From Actinobacteria bacterium OV320 (GTDB taxonomy: Bacteria; Actinomycetota; Actinomycetes; Streptomycetales; Streptomycetaceae), in NCBI GenBank assembly GCA_001298545.1, contig LJCX01000033.1, positions 124,001 through 188,000 on the forward strand: DNA of 64,000 nt. Reading direction: 5' to 3'. Position 1 is the stretch's first letter. Every line of letters begins with the position of its first letter. Shown here piece after piece: positions 40,878-49,202 of the stretch. Both the position numbers and the translations under genes were made by a program. Below the pieces are notes generated by a model that was given only the letters and a program-made list of their open reading frames with translations, did no database searches and was not told the DNA's origin.

Positions 40878-42528
40878 GGGATTCGTGCCCTGGCCCGAGG
40901 AGGCGGCCGACCGCTACCGCGAGGCCGGGTACTGGCGTGGCAGGCCGCTCGGCTCGTACCTCCACGAATGGGCCGAGGCCTATGACGACACGGTGGCCAT
41001 TGTGGACGGCGACACGCGCCTGACCTACCGTCAACTCGTCGATCGAGCCGACGGATTGGCATGCCGCCTGCTGGACAGTGGTCTCAACCCCGGTGATGCG
41101 ATGCTCGTCCAGCTGCCCAACGGCTGGGAGTTCGTCACACTCACCCTTGCCTGTCTGCGGGCCGGAATCGCTCCCGTGATGGCGATGCCCGCGCACCGCG
41201 GTCACGAACTGCGCTACCTGGCCGCGCATGCCGAGGTCACCTCGATCGCCGTACCGGACCGACTCGGCGACTTCGACCACCAGGCCCTGGGGCGGGAGGT
41301 CGCCGAAGCCACCCCGAGCGTACGGCTGTTGCTCGTCGCGGGCGGCACGGCCGGCACCGACGCCACGGATCTGCGTGCCCTGGCCGAACCGGCCGACGAC
41401 CCGGCCGCCGCACGGGCCCGGCTCGACGACATCGCACCGGACAGTGGCGACATCGCCGTCTTCCTGCTCTCCGGCGGCACGACCGGACTGCCGAAGCTCA
41501 TCACCCGAACCCATGACGACTACGAGTACAACGCGCGGCGCAGCGCCGAGGTCTGCGGTCTCGACTCCGACACCGTCTACCTGGTGGCACTGCCCGCCGG
41601 ACACAACTTCCCCCTGGCCTGCCCCGGCATCCTGGGCACCCTCATGCACGGCGGCCGGGTCGTCCTGGCCCGCACCCCGGAACCCGGCAAGGTGCTGCCG
41701 CTGATGGCCGCCGAGGGCGTGACGGCCACCGCCGCCGTGCCGGCCGTCGTCCAGCGCTGGATCGACGCGGTGGCCTCCGGCCCCCCCCCCGCCCCGCCCG
41801 CCCTACGGCTGTTGCAAGTGGGTGGCGCCCGGCTCGCCCCGGAGGTCGCCCGCCGCGCCGAACCCGTGCTCGGCGGCACGCTCCAGCAGGTGTTCGGCAT
41901 GGCAGAGGGCCTGCTGAACTACACGCGCCCCGACGACCCCGACGACCTCAAGGTCGAGACGCAGGGGCGCCCCATGTGCCCGGACGACGAGATCCTCGTC
42001 GTCGACGCCTCCGACGATCCGGTCCCGCCCGGCGAGATGGGCGCCCTGCTGACCCGCGGCCCGTACACCCCGCGCGGTTACTACCGGGCCGCCGAGCACA
42101 ACGCCCGTGCGTTCACCCCTGACGGCTGGTACCGCACCGGTGACGTCGTCCGGCTGCACCCGTCGGGCAATCTCGTCGTCGAAGGACGAGACAAGGACCT
42201 CATCAACCGGGGCGGCGAGAAGATCTCCGCCGAGGAGGTCGAGAACCTCATCTACCGCCTGCCCGGTGTCGCCCGCGTCGCGGCCGTCGCGAAGGCCGAC
42301 CCCGATCTGGGGGAGCGGGTGTGCGCGGTCGTGGTCGTCGAGCCCGGGACGCACGTGAGCCTCGAATCGGTCCGTGCCGCCCTCAGCGCGATGCAGGTGG
42401 CGCGGTACAAGCTGCCCGAAGACCTGCTGGTCGTGGACGAGTTGCCGCTGACGAAGGTCGGCAAGATCGACAAGAAGCGTCTGCGGGATGTCGTCCGTGG
42501 CCATGCGGACTCCGTCGAGGCGGTGTGA
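40870..42528 (+). CDS. sdgA: Salicylate/2,3-dihydroxybenzoate-AMP ligase
   Basis: A 552-residue adenylating enzyme of the aryl-acid subgroup (EntE/DhbE-like): FVPWPEEAADRYREAGYWRG, VLLQ-like MLVQLPNGWEFVTLTLACLR, AVFLLSGGTTGLPKLITRTH (P-loop A3), ALPAGHNFPLACPGILGTLM with the aryl-acid pocket Asn, QQVFGMAEGLLNYTR, GWYRTGDVVRLHPSGNLVVE and KDLINRGGEKISAEEVENLI. The Lys for adenylation is in LTKVGKIDKKRLRD. It activates salicylate to salicylyl-AMP. A run of ten C at 41781-41790 lies inside the gene and encodes a Pro-rich loop. Last gene of the operon. Confidence 0.92.
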   Translation: MREGFVPWPEEAADRYREAGYWRGRPLGSYLHEWAEAYDDTVAIVDGDTRLTYRQLVDRADGLACRLLDSGLNPGDAMLVQLPNGWEFVTLTLACLRAGIAPVMAMPAHRGHELRYLAAHAEVTSIAVPDRLGDFDHQALGREVAEATPSVRLLLVAGGTAGTDATDLRALAEPADDPAAARARLDDIAPDSGDIAVFLLSGGTTGLPKLITRTHDDYEYNARRSAEVCGLDSDTVYLVALPAGHNFPLACPGILGTLMHGGRVVLARTPEPGKVLPLMAAEGVTATAAVPAVVQRWIDAVASGPPPAPPALRLLQVGGARLAPEVARRAEPVLGGTLQQVFGMAEGLLNYTRPDDPDDLKVETQGRPMCPDDEILVVDASDDPVPPGEMGALLTRGPYTPRGYYRAAEHNARAFTPDGWYRTGDVVRLHPSGNLVVEGRDKDLINRGGEKISAEEVENLIYRLPGVARVAAVAKADPDLGERVCAVVVVEPGTHVSLESVRAALSAMQVARYKLPEDLLVVDELPLTKVGKIDKKRLRDVVRGHADSVEAV

Positions 42529-42555
42529 CGGCGGTCGCCAATCGGGTAGCGGTCG

Positions 42556-42927
42556 TCATTCCCCTTCGCAGACGCCCTCGACAGCGAACTTCTGGTAGAG
42601 GTGCGGGTAGGCGACGGTACCGGCAGGGTAGCGCCCGAGGTGAGAGGCGAACTCCGGGGTGTCGAGTGCTGCACGGAGGTGCTCGGTGGATTTCCAGACC
42701 GCGACGTTGGTGAAAAGCCGGCTGCCGCCGATGCCCCGGTACAGCTGCACCGAGAGCAGGCTCCCCGACTTCTTCATGTATTCCGCGTCGTCCGTCCAGG
42801 CGGCCACCACCTCGTCCTCCTTGCCTTCCGGGGCGACAAAGGTGTTGATGATGGTGACCGGGCCGGTCTGCTCCTTCTGCTGGTCGTGGAAGAGGGGGGA
42901 CTCGTCGAGGTGGCCGAACTTGAGCAT
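42556..42927 (-). CDS. ABM-domain monooxygenase-like protein
   Basis: A 123-residue dimeric ferredoxin-like fold: TIINTFVAPEGKEDEVVAAW, AEYMKKSGSLLSVQLYRGIG, RLFTNVAVWKSTEHLRAALD. These are the strand-helix units of antibiotic-biosynthesis monooxygenase (ABM) proteins, which include cofactor-free quinone-forming monooxygenases and heme-degrading enzymes. It lies directly behind the hydrolase gene on the minus strand (91 bp) and is convergent with sdgA. Probably co-transcribed with the hydrolase under control of the TetR at 43957. Substrate unknown. Confidence 0.85.
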   Translation of the reverse strand: MLKFGHLDESPLFHDQQKEQTGPVTIINTFVAPEGKEDEVVAAWTDDAEYMKKSGSLLSVQLYRGIGGSRLFTNVAVWKSTEHLRAALDTPEFASHLGRYPAGTVAYPHLYQKFAVEGVCEGE

Positions 42928-43018
42928 GATTCCTCCATGGACTCGCTGTGGTGAGTTGTGATCAAGGTGCGGTGTGGGTGAGGGACCAGGTCCACATGGC
43001 CGCGTCCGCGGTGTGGGT

Positions 43019-43813
43019 TCAGGCGTGGTGCTTGTCGAGGAAGTCGGTGAGGAGCTGCAGCCACTCGTCGGTCCGCTCCAGCATCGGCAGGTGGCCGGTG
43101 GCGATTTCCGCGAGTCGGGCGCCGGGGATGGTCTCGGCGAGCCGGCGGTGCAGGGCGGTGGAGGTGAGCCGGTCGTCGGTGGTCGAGACGACCAAGGTGG
43201 GGACCGTGATGCCGGCGAGGTCGTCCCGGACGTCGACCCGGCCGACGAGGTCGGTCTGCTCGGAGCTGCCGTCGGCCGCGCCGGCGGCGACGTAGCCGAG
43301 GGTCTGCCGCAACTGTTCGGCGGGCATGGACTCCAGCGCCTGGGTGCCGAGGGCCATCATGAGCTGGAATTCGGCGAGCAGTTCGCGGTCGCCGGAGGCG
43401 GCGATCTTGCTCCAGACCGAGGAGGCGAGAGCGAGCCGGTTGTCGCGGTGCGGGAAGGCGGCGGTCAGGACGAGTGCGGTGACGCGCTCGGGGTGGCGGG
43501 TGGCGGCTCGGATGGCGACCGGGCCGCCGAGGGAGAAGCCGGACACGGCGAAGCGGTCGACGCCCTCCGCATCGGCGGCGGCGACGAGCTGGTCGGCGAG
43601 GTCGTCGACGGACAGCGGGGCGCCGGCCCGGGGAGTGTCGCCGCTGCCGGGGTAGTCGACGCCGACGACGGTGTAGCGGGCGGCGAGGGCTTCCAGGACG
43701 GGGCCGTAGGTGCCGGCCAGGCTGCTGCCGGCGCCGTGGGCGAGGAGCAGGCCAGGGCCGGAGCCGAGGCGAGTGCGGGCGAACGGGGGTGCGATCAGGT
43801 TGCGAGGGGACAT
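43019..43813 (-). CDS. Alpha/beta hydrolase
   Basis: A 264-residue alpha/beta hydrolase: PGLLLAHGAGSSLAGTYGPV (oxyanion HGAG), VVGVDYPGSGDTPRAG, FAVSGFSLGGPVAIRAATRH with nucleophile Ser, and VPTLVVSTTDDRLTSTALHR, EIATGHLPMLERTDEWLQLL with the catalytic Asp and His. Small-molecule ester hydrolase or ring-cleavage C-C hydrolase are both possible; the short size favours the former. Divergent from a TetR gene with two clear operators in the 143-bp gap, so it is very likely its target. Confidence 0.87.
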   Translation of the reverse strand: MSPRNLIAPPFARTRLGSGPGLLLAHGAGSSLAGTYGPVLEALAARYTVVGVDYPGSGDTPRAGAPLSVDDLADQLVAAADAEGVDRFAVSGFSLGGPVAIRAATRHPERVTALVLTAAFPHRDNRLALASSVWSKIAASGDRELLAEFQLMMALGTQALESMPAEQLRQTLGYVAAGAADGSSEQTDLVGRVDVRDDLAGITVPTLVVSTTDDRLTSTALHRRLAETIPGARLAEIATGHLPMLERTDEWLQLLTDFLDKHHA

Positions 43814-43883
43814 GGCTCTCTGCCTTTCGAATGCGCCGACGCACGAGAATCATCCAGTGCGTGTGATTACTTCCTCAGGTCTA

Positions 43884-43936
43884 TCACACGCAGCGTATGA
43901 TTGACGCCTGTGACGTCAATCACACGGTCCGTATGA
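43884..43936. promoter_or_regulatory. Two TetR operators TCACACG-N3-CGTATGA
   Basis: Identical arms TCACACG and CGTATGA separated by 3 bp at 43884-43900 (N3 = CAG) and at 43920-43936 (N3 = GTC); start-to-start spacing is 36 bp. The half sites form a near palindrome (TCAyACG / CGTrTGA). They sit in the hydrolase/TetR divergent promoter. Confidence 0.8.
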
Positions 43937-43956
43937 TGTGCCGGTAGGGTGGCGCT

Positions 43957-44556
43957 ATGAAGCAGCCCCTCCACCGCCGTCAGCCGACCCCGGGCAACCC
44001 GCGCGTGCAGCGCACCCGCAATCGCGTGCTGGCCGTCGCGCGGGAACTGCTGCCTGAGGTCGGACCGGCCGGGCTGACCTATGCCCTGCTGGCCGAGCGG
44101 TCGGACGTCACCCGGCAGACCCTCTACCGGCACTGGCCCACCCGAGCCGCGCTGCTCTTCGACCTCGTCCTGGAAGGCCCCGACCTCGGCACCTACCCCG
44201 AACCGGGCAGCGACGTGCGTGACGTGGCCACCGCCTGGCTGAGGAGCCTGCGCGCCGGCGTCAGTGTGCCCGCGGTGCGATCTGCGGCCCTGGCCATCAC
44301 CGCCCAGGCCGACCACGACCCCGACAGTGCGAGGGCGCTCGTCCGCATCGGCGAAGACCGCTACGTGGGCTTCAACAGGCTGCTGGAGCCTTCGGGCATC
44401 CAGATCAGCGACGACGAGTTCACCCTGCTGTACGGGCCCGTCCTCGCCCGGCTCTTCCTCGACCGCGGCCAGGTCACCGACGCCTTCATCGACGCCGTGG
44501 TCGCCCAATGGCTCACGACGCTGCAGCCCGCCGAAGCACCGCAGGACTCCCGGTAG
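43957..44556 (+). CDS. TetR family regulator
   Basis: A 199-residue TetR: NRVLAVARELLPEVGPAGLT, YALLAERSDVTRQTLYRHWP, TRAALLFDLVLEGPDLG (HTH), then a TetR_C-like helical domain (VATAWLRSLRAGVSVPAVRS, GPVLARLFLDRGQVTDAFID). ATG at 43957, 20 bp after the second operator. It probably represses itself and the divergent hydrolase/ABM pair. The effector is not recognisable. Confidence 0.9.
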   Translation: MKQPLHRRQPTPGNPRVQRTRNRVLAVARELLPEVGPAGLTYALLAERSDVTRQTLYRHWPTRAALLFDLVLEGPDLGTYPEPGSDVRDVATAWLRSLRAGVSVPAVRSAALAITAQADHDPDSARALVRIGEDRYVGFNRLLEPSGIQISDDEFTLLYGPVLARLFLDRGQVTDAFIDAVVAQWLTTLQPAEAPQDSR

Positions 44557-44736
44557 CAGTCACCGAAAGCTCCTGAGAGAGGGCATACGCCCATGTCCGC
44601 GTGTGGAGCGCCGTCAGGTACTCCCGGACGCCCTCGCCGACCCTCGGCCGACCGAGCCGATGCGGTCCCACCGACCTGAGCGAGGCTCCGCACCGGTACG
44701 AGGCTCTCGAAGGCACGGGCGGCAGCCCGGCGATCG

Positions 44737-44870
44737 GCTTCATGGAAGCTTCATGTGCTGAGCGGTAGGTGCTTTATGAGACGGCTGTTGTCTGGCGGTC
44801 ATGCACGTACTCCTCGTCCCGCCGACGGACAACGCTGATCACCCTGTTGTGCGGCGGCATCTGACGTCGA
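44737..44870 (+). repeat. Duplicated promoter-like block, copy 1 (11-bp direct repeats)
   Basis: GCTTCAT at 44737 and again 11 bp later at 44748, with a degenerate third GCTTTAT at 44771. The first 70 bp is about 80% identical to the block at 48715, and similarity continues at lower level with an indel. It lies 498 bp before the amidohydrolase start. The 680 bp between 44556 and 45235 contain no supportable gene; a frame MHVLLVPPTDNADHPVVRRH from 44801 may be a decayed small gene. Differences between copies are not codon-third-position biased. Confidence 0.7.
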
Positions 44871-45234
44871 CGGTCGGCACCGGGCTGTCCGGTTCCGTCG
44901 TGATCGGCGCGTTCCCTGATCCGGGCTCGGCCAGGCACGTGGGCCTCGCTGGGCACGAGGTCGGCGATGACGCGCTGCGCGAAGGAACCGTCGGCCTGTT
45001 CACCTGAGCGCCGGATCGACCTGTTGGCGGCGACCGGCCCGGCCGAGGAGGACGCCGCCGCTCCGGCTCCTGGATCGGCCTGGACCGCGAGCACGCCCGC
45101 GTGGTGAGCGAGCGGTGCCCATGACGGCCGGGACCGTCGCCGTCCTCCGTAGGCACTGCCAGGCCTGGGCGACGGGGCCGTGACGTGCGCACATACGACC
45201 TGATTCGCACACGGAACGAAGAGAGGAACTGGAA

Positions 45235-46419
45235 ATGAACCTGCGAAGGAACATCTCGCGTCGAAGGATGATCGAAGGGGCATCGGCCGCGGCGCTTGTC
45301 ACAGCGGCCGCGGCCACGGTGCCCGCTGCCATGGCCAGTCCGGAGGCGGCAGCGTCCGGGCCGGGGCTGCCGAAGGGCAATTGGCGTATTGACACCCACG
45401 CGCACTACTCGCCCGACGTGTACAACGACTACCTGAAGCGCTACGGCCTCCTCGGCGCAATCACCGGGGCGTACGGTCCGTGGTCGGTCGATCGGCATGT
45501 GGCCTTCATGGACCAGTACCGGATCCAGGCCAGCGTCCTGTCGTTCGGCGACCTGCAGGTCACCGTCGGCCCGGTCGACGACCGGCGCGCCACCGCCCGC
45601 GCGGTCAACGACTACGCCCGCGACCTCGTGCGGACCCGTGGTGACCGGTTCGGGATCTTCGCGGTCACCCCGATGCCCGACATCGAGGGCTCCGTGGCCG
45701 AGGTGGACCGCGCGCTCGGCGAACTGGATCTCGACGGCATCTGCCTGCTCACCAACTACAAGGGCACCTACCTGGGGGATCCTTCGTTCGCGCCTCTGTA
45801 CGAGATCCTCAATGACCGCGGTGCCTACGTCTACGTCCACCCGACGGGTCCGGAGACGAACCCGGCTCCGAAGCTCTGCTTCGGCCCCGACATCCCGGCC
45901 GGCAACAACGTCTTCGAATACACCTTCGACGCGACCCGTGCGATGACGAGCCTGATCTACAACGGTGTCCTGCGGGACTACCCGAACATTCGCTGGCACT
46001 TCACGCACAGCGGCGGGGCACTGCCGTTCCTGGCCTACCGGCTCGCGACCCGGCACTCGGCCTTCCCGCCGTTCAACGAGGTGCTGCCGGAAGGTCCCCT
46101 CAAGTACATCAAGCAGATGTACTTCGACGACGCACAGGCGTTCACCGCCGCCCAGTTGCAGCCGCTGTCGTCGCTGGTGCCCGCGGACCACATCATGTTC
46201 GGCAGCGACTGGCCGGCGACCCGCCATCTCTACGCGGCCGACAACGTCGAGACCATGCCCTTCCTCAAGGGCAGCCTGCCGTTGCTCGAGGCCGGCGACC
46301 CCGAGCCGACCGTCGATGAGGTCTTCAACCGGCGTCAGCGGATCGCTCTCGAGCGGACCAACGCCCTGGAGCAATTCCCGAAGCTCAAGGCGCGTATACG
46401 CCGCTCCGGCTCTCACTGA
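45235..46419 (+). CDS. Tat-exported amidohydrolase (ACMSD-like)
   Basis: A 394-residue protein with a twin-arginine signal (NISRRRMIEGASAAALVTAA, then AMASPEA as likely cleavage region) and an amidohydrolase-2 TIM barrel. Metal motifs: RIDTHAHYSPDVYNDYLKRY (HxH), YVYVHPTGPE (His), IRWHFTHSGGALPFLAYRLA (His) and HIMFGSDWPATRHLYA (Asp). Related cytoplasmic enzymes decarboxylate or hydrolyse aromatic acids; export makes this one unusual. AGAGAGGAACTGGAA precedes the ATG. It is followed by a two-component system on the same strand. Confidence 0.88.
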   Translation: MNLRRNISRRRMIEGASAAALVTAAAATVPAAMASPEAAASGPGLPKGNWRIDTHAHYSPDVYNDYLKRYGLLGAITGAYGPWSVDRHVAFMDQYRIQASVLSFGDLQVTVGPVDDRRATARAVNDYARDLVRTRGDRFGIFAVTPMPDIEGSVAEVDRALGELDLDGICLLTNYKGTYLGDPSFAPLYEILNDRGAYVYVHPTGPETNPAPKLCFGPDIPAGNNVFEYTFDATRAMTSLIYNGVLRDYPNIRWHFTHSGGALPFLAYRLATRHSAFPPFNEVLPEGPLKYIKQMYFDDAQAFTAAQLQPLSSLVPADHIMFGSDWPATRHLYAADNVETMPFLKGSLPLLEAGDPEPTVDEVFNRRQRIALERTNALEQFPKLKARIRRSGSH

Positions 46420-46571
46420 ACCGCGACCGTACGCCTGCCCGGCCCGCCGCCCACGACAGACACCGTACGCTGGCGGCATTCGAGGCCCTCTGCCTCCATG
46501 CCGCCGGTGTTCCCGCGCCCATGACGGCCGTCCCCTCCCTCTGCCCACCTCGGCCATGGAAAGCGAGCACG

Positions 46572-47276
46572 ATGAGTACGCAGCGGGTTCTGGTCGTCGA
46601 TGACGAGCCCAAGATCCGCATGACCGTGCGCGGCTACCTGGAGGCGGACGGGTTCGACGTCGTCGAAGCCGCGGACGGGCCGTCCGCCCTGCGGACGGTC
46701 ACCCGCGACCGGCCGGACCTCGTGGTGCTCGACGTCATGCTTCCGGGCCTGGACGGATTCCAGGTCCTGCGCCGCATCCGGGAGGTGAGCCGGATTCCGG
46801 TGATCATGCTCACCGCCCGGGACGAGGAGGTCGACCGGCTGATCGGCTTCACCACCGGCAGCGACGACTACGTCACCAAGCCGTTCAGCCCCCGCGAACT
46901 GGCACTGCGGGTGCGCGCCATCCTGCGACGCACCGACAGCCGGTCCGAGGCGGACCACGAGGACGGCGTGCTGCGCTTCGACGGACTGACTGTCGATCGC
47001 GCGACACGTACCGTGCTGGTCGATGCCGACCGGACGGTGGAGCTGTCCGCTCTCGACTTCGATCTGTTGTTCGCGATGGCCCGTGTCCCCGGGCGGGTCT
47101 TCACCCGGCGCGGCCTGCTGGCCCAGGTGTGGGGCGATGACTTCTTCGGCGACGAACGCGTCGTGGACGTGCACATCCGTACTCTGCGGCGCGCACTGGG
47201 CGACGACGCGGGCGCACCCCGGTTCGTGGGAACCGTCCGCACCATCGGCTACCGGTTCATCGGGCGCCCCGCCTAG
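46572..47276 (+). CDS. OmpR/PhoB family response regulator
   Basis: A 234-residue regulator. Receiver domain: QRVLVVDDEPKIRMTVRGYL (acidic pair), LVVLDVMLPGLDGFQVLRRI (phospho-acceptor Asp54), VIMLTARDEEVDR, DDYVTKPFSPRELALRVRAI (Lys). Winged-helix DNA-binding domain: LSALDFDLLFAMARVPGRVF, TRRGLLAQVWGDDFFGDERV, VDVHIRTLRRALGDDA, RTIGYRF. Proteins of this class bind tandem direct repeats with about 11-bp period. Such repeats occur upstream of the amidohydrolase and of the alcohol dehydrogenase on either side. The start ATG at 46572 was chosen by homology. Confidence 0.93.
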   Translation: MSTQRVLVVDDEPKIRMTVRGYLEADGFDVVEAADGPSALRTVTRDRPDLVVLDVMLPGLDGFQVLRRIREVSRIPVIMLTARDEEVDRLIGFTTGSDDYVTKPFSPRELALRVRAILRRTDSRSEADHEDGVLRFDGLTVDRATRTVLVDADRTVELSALDFDLLFAMARVPGRVFTRRGLLAQVWGDDFFGDERVVDVHIRTLRRALGDDAGAPRFVGTVRTIGYRFIGRPA

Positions 47277-47298
47277 CGGCCAGGAAGGACACCCACCC

Positions 47299-48429
47299 AT
47301 GCCTGCCCCCCGCATTCCGGCCTACCACCGGTCTCGCGCGCGGCTGCGCCGCATCAAGGAGCGTCTGTCGCTCCGCAACCGGTTGGTGCTCTCGCACGTC
47401 ATGGTGCTCCTCCTGGCTCTGGCGGCCATGGCGGCGATCAGCGCGCTGATCGAGGTGTGGCTCGGTTTTGACGACGTCGAAGGCGACGTGGTCCTACAGG
47501 TCGGCCTTCTGTTCGGAGGGGCCGCGGCATTCCCGGCGTCCGTCGCCCTGTCCCGGTTTCTGCTGCGTCCGCTCGACAGGGTGCGCGCCGCCACGCGGCG
47601 GCTCGCCGAGGGACACTACGACGACATCCTCGAACTCCCCAGCGAGCCGGGCCTGGCAGCGCTGGTCCAAGACGTCAACACGCTGGCGGCTGCCCTCGCC
47701 GACACCGAGCGCCGCCGCGCCCGGTTGATCTCCGAGGTCGCCCACGAGATGCGCACCCCCATCACCATCCTTCGCGGCCAGATAGAGGGCATCGCCGACG
47801 GCATCTTCATGCCCGATGAGGCGATGTTCGCCTCCCTCGCCGACGACGTCGACCGGTTGCAGCGCCTGGCCGGCGATCTCTCCAGCCTGTCCCGGTCGGA
47901 GGAGGGCGCCTTCGATCTTCGCCTCAAGCCCACCGACGTGGCCGTGCTGGCTCGGAGGACAGCGGAGCGACTGCGCCCCCAGTACGACGACCAGACGGTG
48001 ACCCTCGTCGTTGACGCGGACACACCTGCCGCCGCCGTCTGCGACCCGGACCGGATCACCCAGGTCCTGGTGAACCTGCTCGGCAACGCACTGGCCGCAT
48101 GCGATCGGCAGGGACATGTGACGTTGTCCGTGCACGCTGAACCGGCGCCCGCGCATCACGTGATCGTCCGCGTCATGGACGACGGCATCGGCATCGCCGA
48201 ACACGACCGGGAGCGCATCTTCCATCGCTTCGAACGCCTTGAGTATCCCGGCCGCCCCGCTGCCGCCGGCGGCAGCGGCATCGGCCTGACCATCGCCCGG
48301 GGCATCGCCCGAGCCCACGGCGGAGATATCACCGCGGAATCCGCCGGCCTGGGCAGGGGAGCGACGATTGCGTTGCACCTACCGCAGGATCACGTTCCCG
48401 GGGACGGTCTGCCTCCGGTCTCCCGCTGA
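47299..48429 (+). CDS. Sensor histidine kinase
   Basis: A 376-residue membrane kinase, 22 bp after the response regulator. Two TM helices (about 30-50 VLSHVMVLLLALAAMAAISA and 65-85 VVLQVGLLFGGAAAFPASVA) with a very short outside loop, then HAMP (FLLRPLDRVRAATRRLAEGH), HisKA with RLISEVAHEMRTPITILRGQ, and HATPase: DPDRITQVLVNLLGNALAAC, DDGIGIAEHDRERIFHRFER, GGSGIGLTIARGIARAHGGD. The short loop suggests sensing within the membrane or by a partner rather than an extracellular sensor domain. Cognate pair with the upstream regulator. Confidence 0.92.
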   Translation: MPAPRIPAYHRSRARLRRIKERLSLRNRLVLSHVMVLLLALAAMAAISALIEVWLGFDDVEGDVVLQVGLLFGGAAAFPASVALSRFLLRPLDRVRAATRRLAEGHYDDILELPSEPGLAALVQDVNTLAAALADTERRRARLISEVAHEMRTPITILRGQIEGIADGIFMPDEAMFASLADDVDRLQRLAGDLSSLSRSEEGAFDLRLKPTDVAVLARRTAERLRPQYDDQTVTLVVDADTPAAAVCDPDRITQVLVNLLGNALAACDRQGHVTLSVHAEPAPAHHVIVRVMDDGIGIAEHDRERIFHRFERLEYPGRPAAAGGSGIGLTIARGIARAHGGDITAESAGLGRGATIALHLPQDHVPGDGLPPVSR

Positions 48430-48714
48430 CCCGTCGCCCCCGCAGAGGCGATCACGAGCACGTCGCGGTCGCCAAGGACGCCGGGCGGTGCGCACTCCCG
48501 CCGTCCTTACAGGGGGAGTGGCACCGCGTCTGCCGGAAATGGAGGCGTCGGCGACGTCGCCCACGGCCGCGCCACGCACGTCCAGGTCCAGCCCCTTCTC
48601 CCCGCTGGCTTCCCCGTGACCCGGGCTCGGATGCGGTCGGTCCCGACGACCTCCGTGAGGGCGCCACCGGCTTCTCGGTCGGGAGAAGGGAGCACCAGTG
48701 GGGAGCGGGGCCCG

Positions 48715-48840
48715 GCTTCATGGAAGCTTCATACTCCGAGTGGTACGGGTTTTATGAGGCGGATGTTGCCTGGTGGGCATGCAGCTTTCCTCGTCCGTCC
48801 TTCGATCACCATGTGGTGCGGCACCTGGCTACGGCGGTTC
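48715..48840 (+). repeat. Duplicated promoter-like block, copy 2 (11-bp direct repeats)
   Basis: GCTTCAT at 48715 and 48726 (11 bp apart) and GTTTTAT at 48749, the same offsets as copy 1. It lies 488 bp before the alcohol dehydrogenase start. The 770 bp between 48430 and 49202 hold no firm gene. A frame from ATG 48720 (MEASYSEWYGFYEADVAWWA, then DHHVVRHLATAVHAALETRG) could be a small unknown protein or remnant. Confidence 0.7.
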
Positions 48841-48984
48841 ATGCCGCGCTGGAGACGCGTGGCCCCGGGGATCCGCCTGGACACATGCTCAGCGAGTACG
48901 CGCTGCATGAGCGAACCGCCGACCTGTGCACGGTCTGTGCGGGGACGGCGGCGGCTTCGCGGCGTGCTCGGCGGGTCCACTCCG

Positions 48985-49020
48985 CTGCCGACTGCCGACT
49001 GCCGACTGCCGACTGCCGAC
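48985..49020. repeat. Heptanucleotide tandem repeat (CTGCCGA)5
   Basis: Five perfect copies of CTGCCGA plus one base. Non-coding context as far as I can tell; a simple-sequence array prone to length change. Confidence 0.9.
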
Positions 49021-49202
49021 GTGGTCGCGTCCGGTGCGCTGGGTGTCGGGCGCGGTGGACTCGGCCCCTGTTCCGTCCCGTGTCCGCCTCCGGTGGGCCT
49101 CCGGGGCGGGATCCGTTCGCACGCGGGGTGGCCGGGGCGGGTGGTGCGGGCGGCTGTGTGGAGCCTGCGATGAATTGCCCAACGATCTGAAGGAACGTGA
49201 CA

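Noticed and set aside
44839..46557. Leftward open frame of about 570 codons over the amidohydrolase
   Set aside because: Arg/Gly-rich shadow; the plus strand has a Tat signal and all metal-binding motifs.
48985..49020. Possible CRISPR-like repeat
   Set aside because: The 7-bp units are contiguous with no spacers; a simple tandem repeat, not CRISPR.
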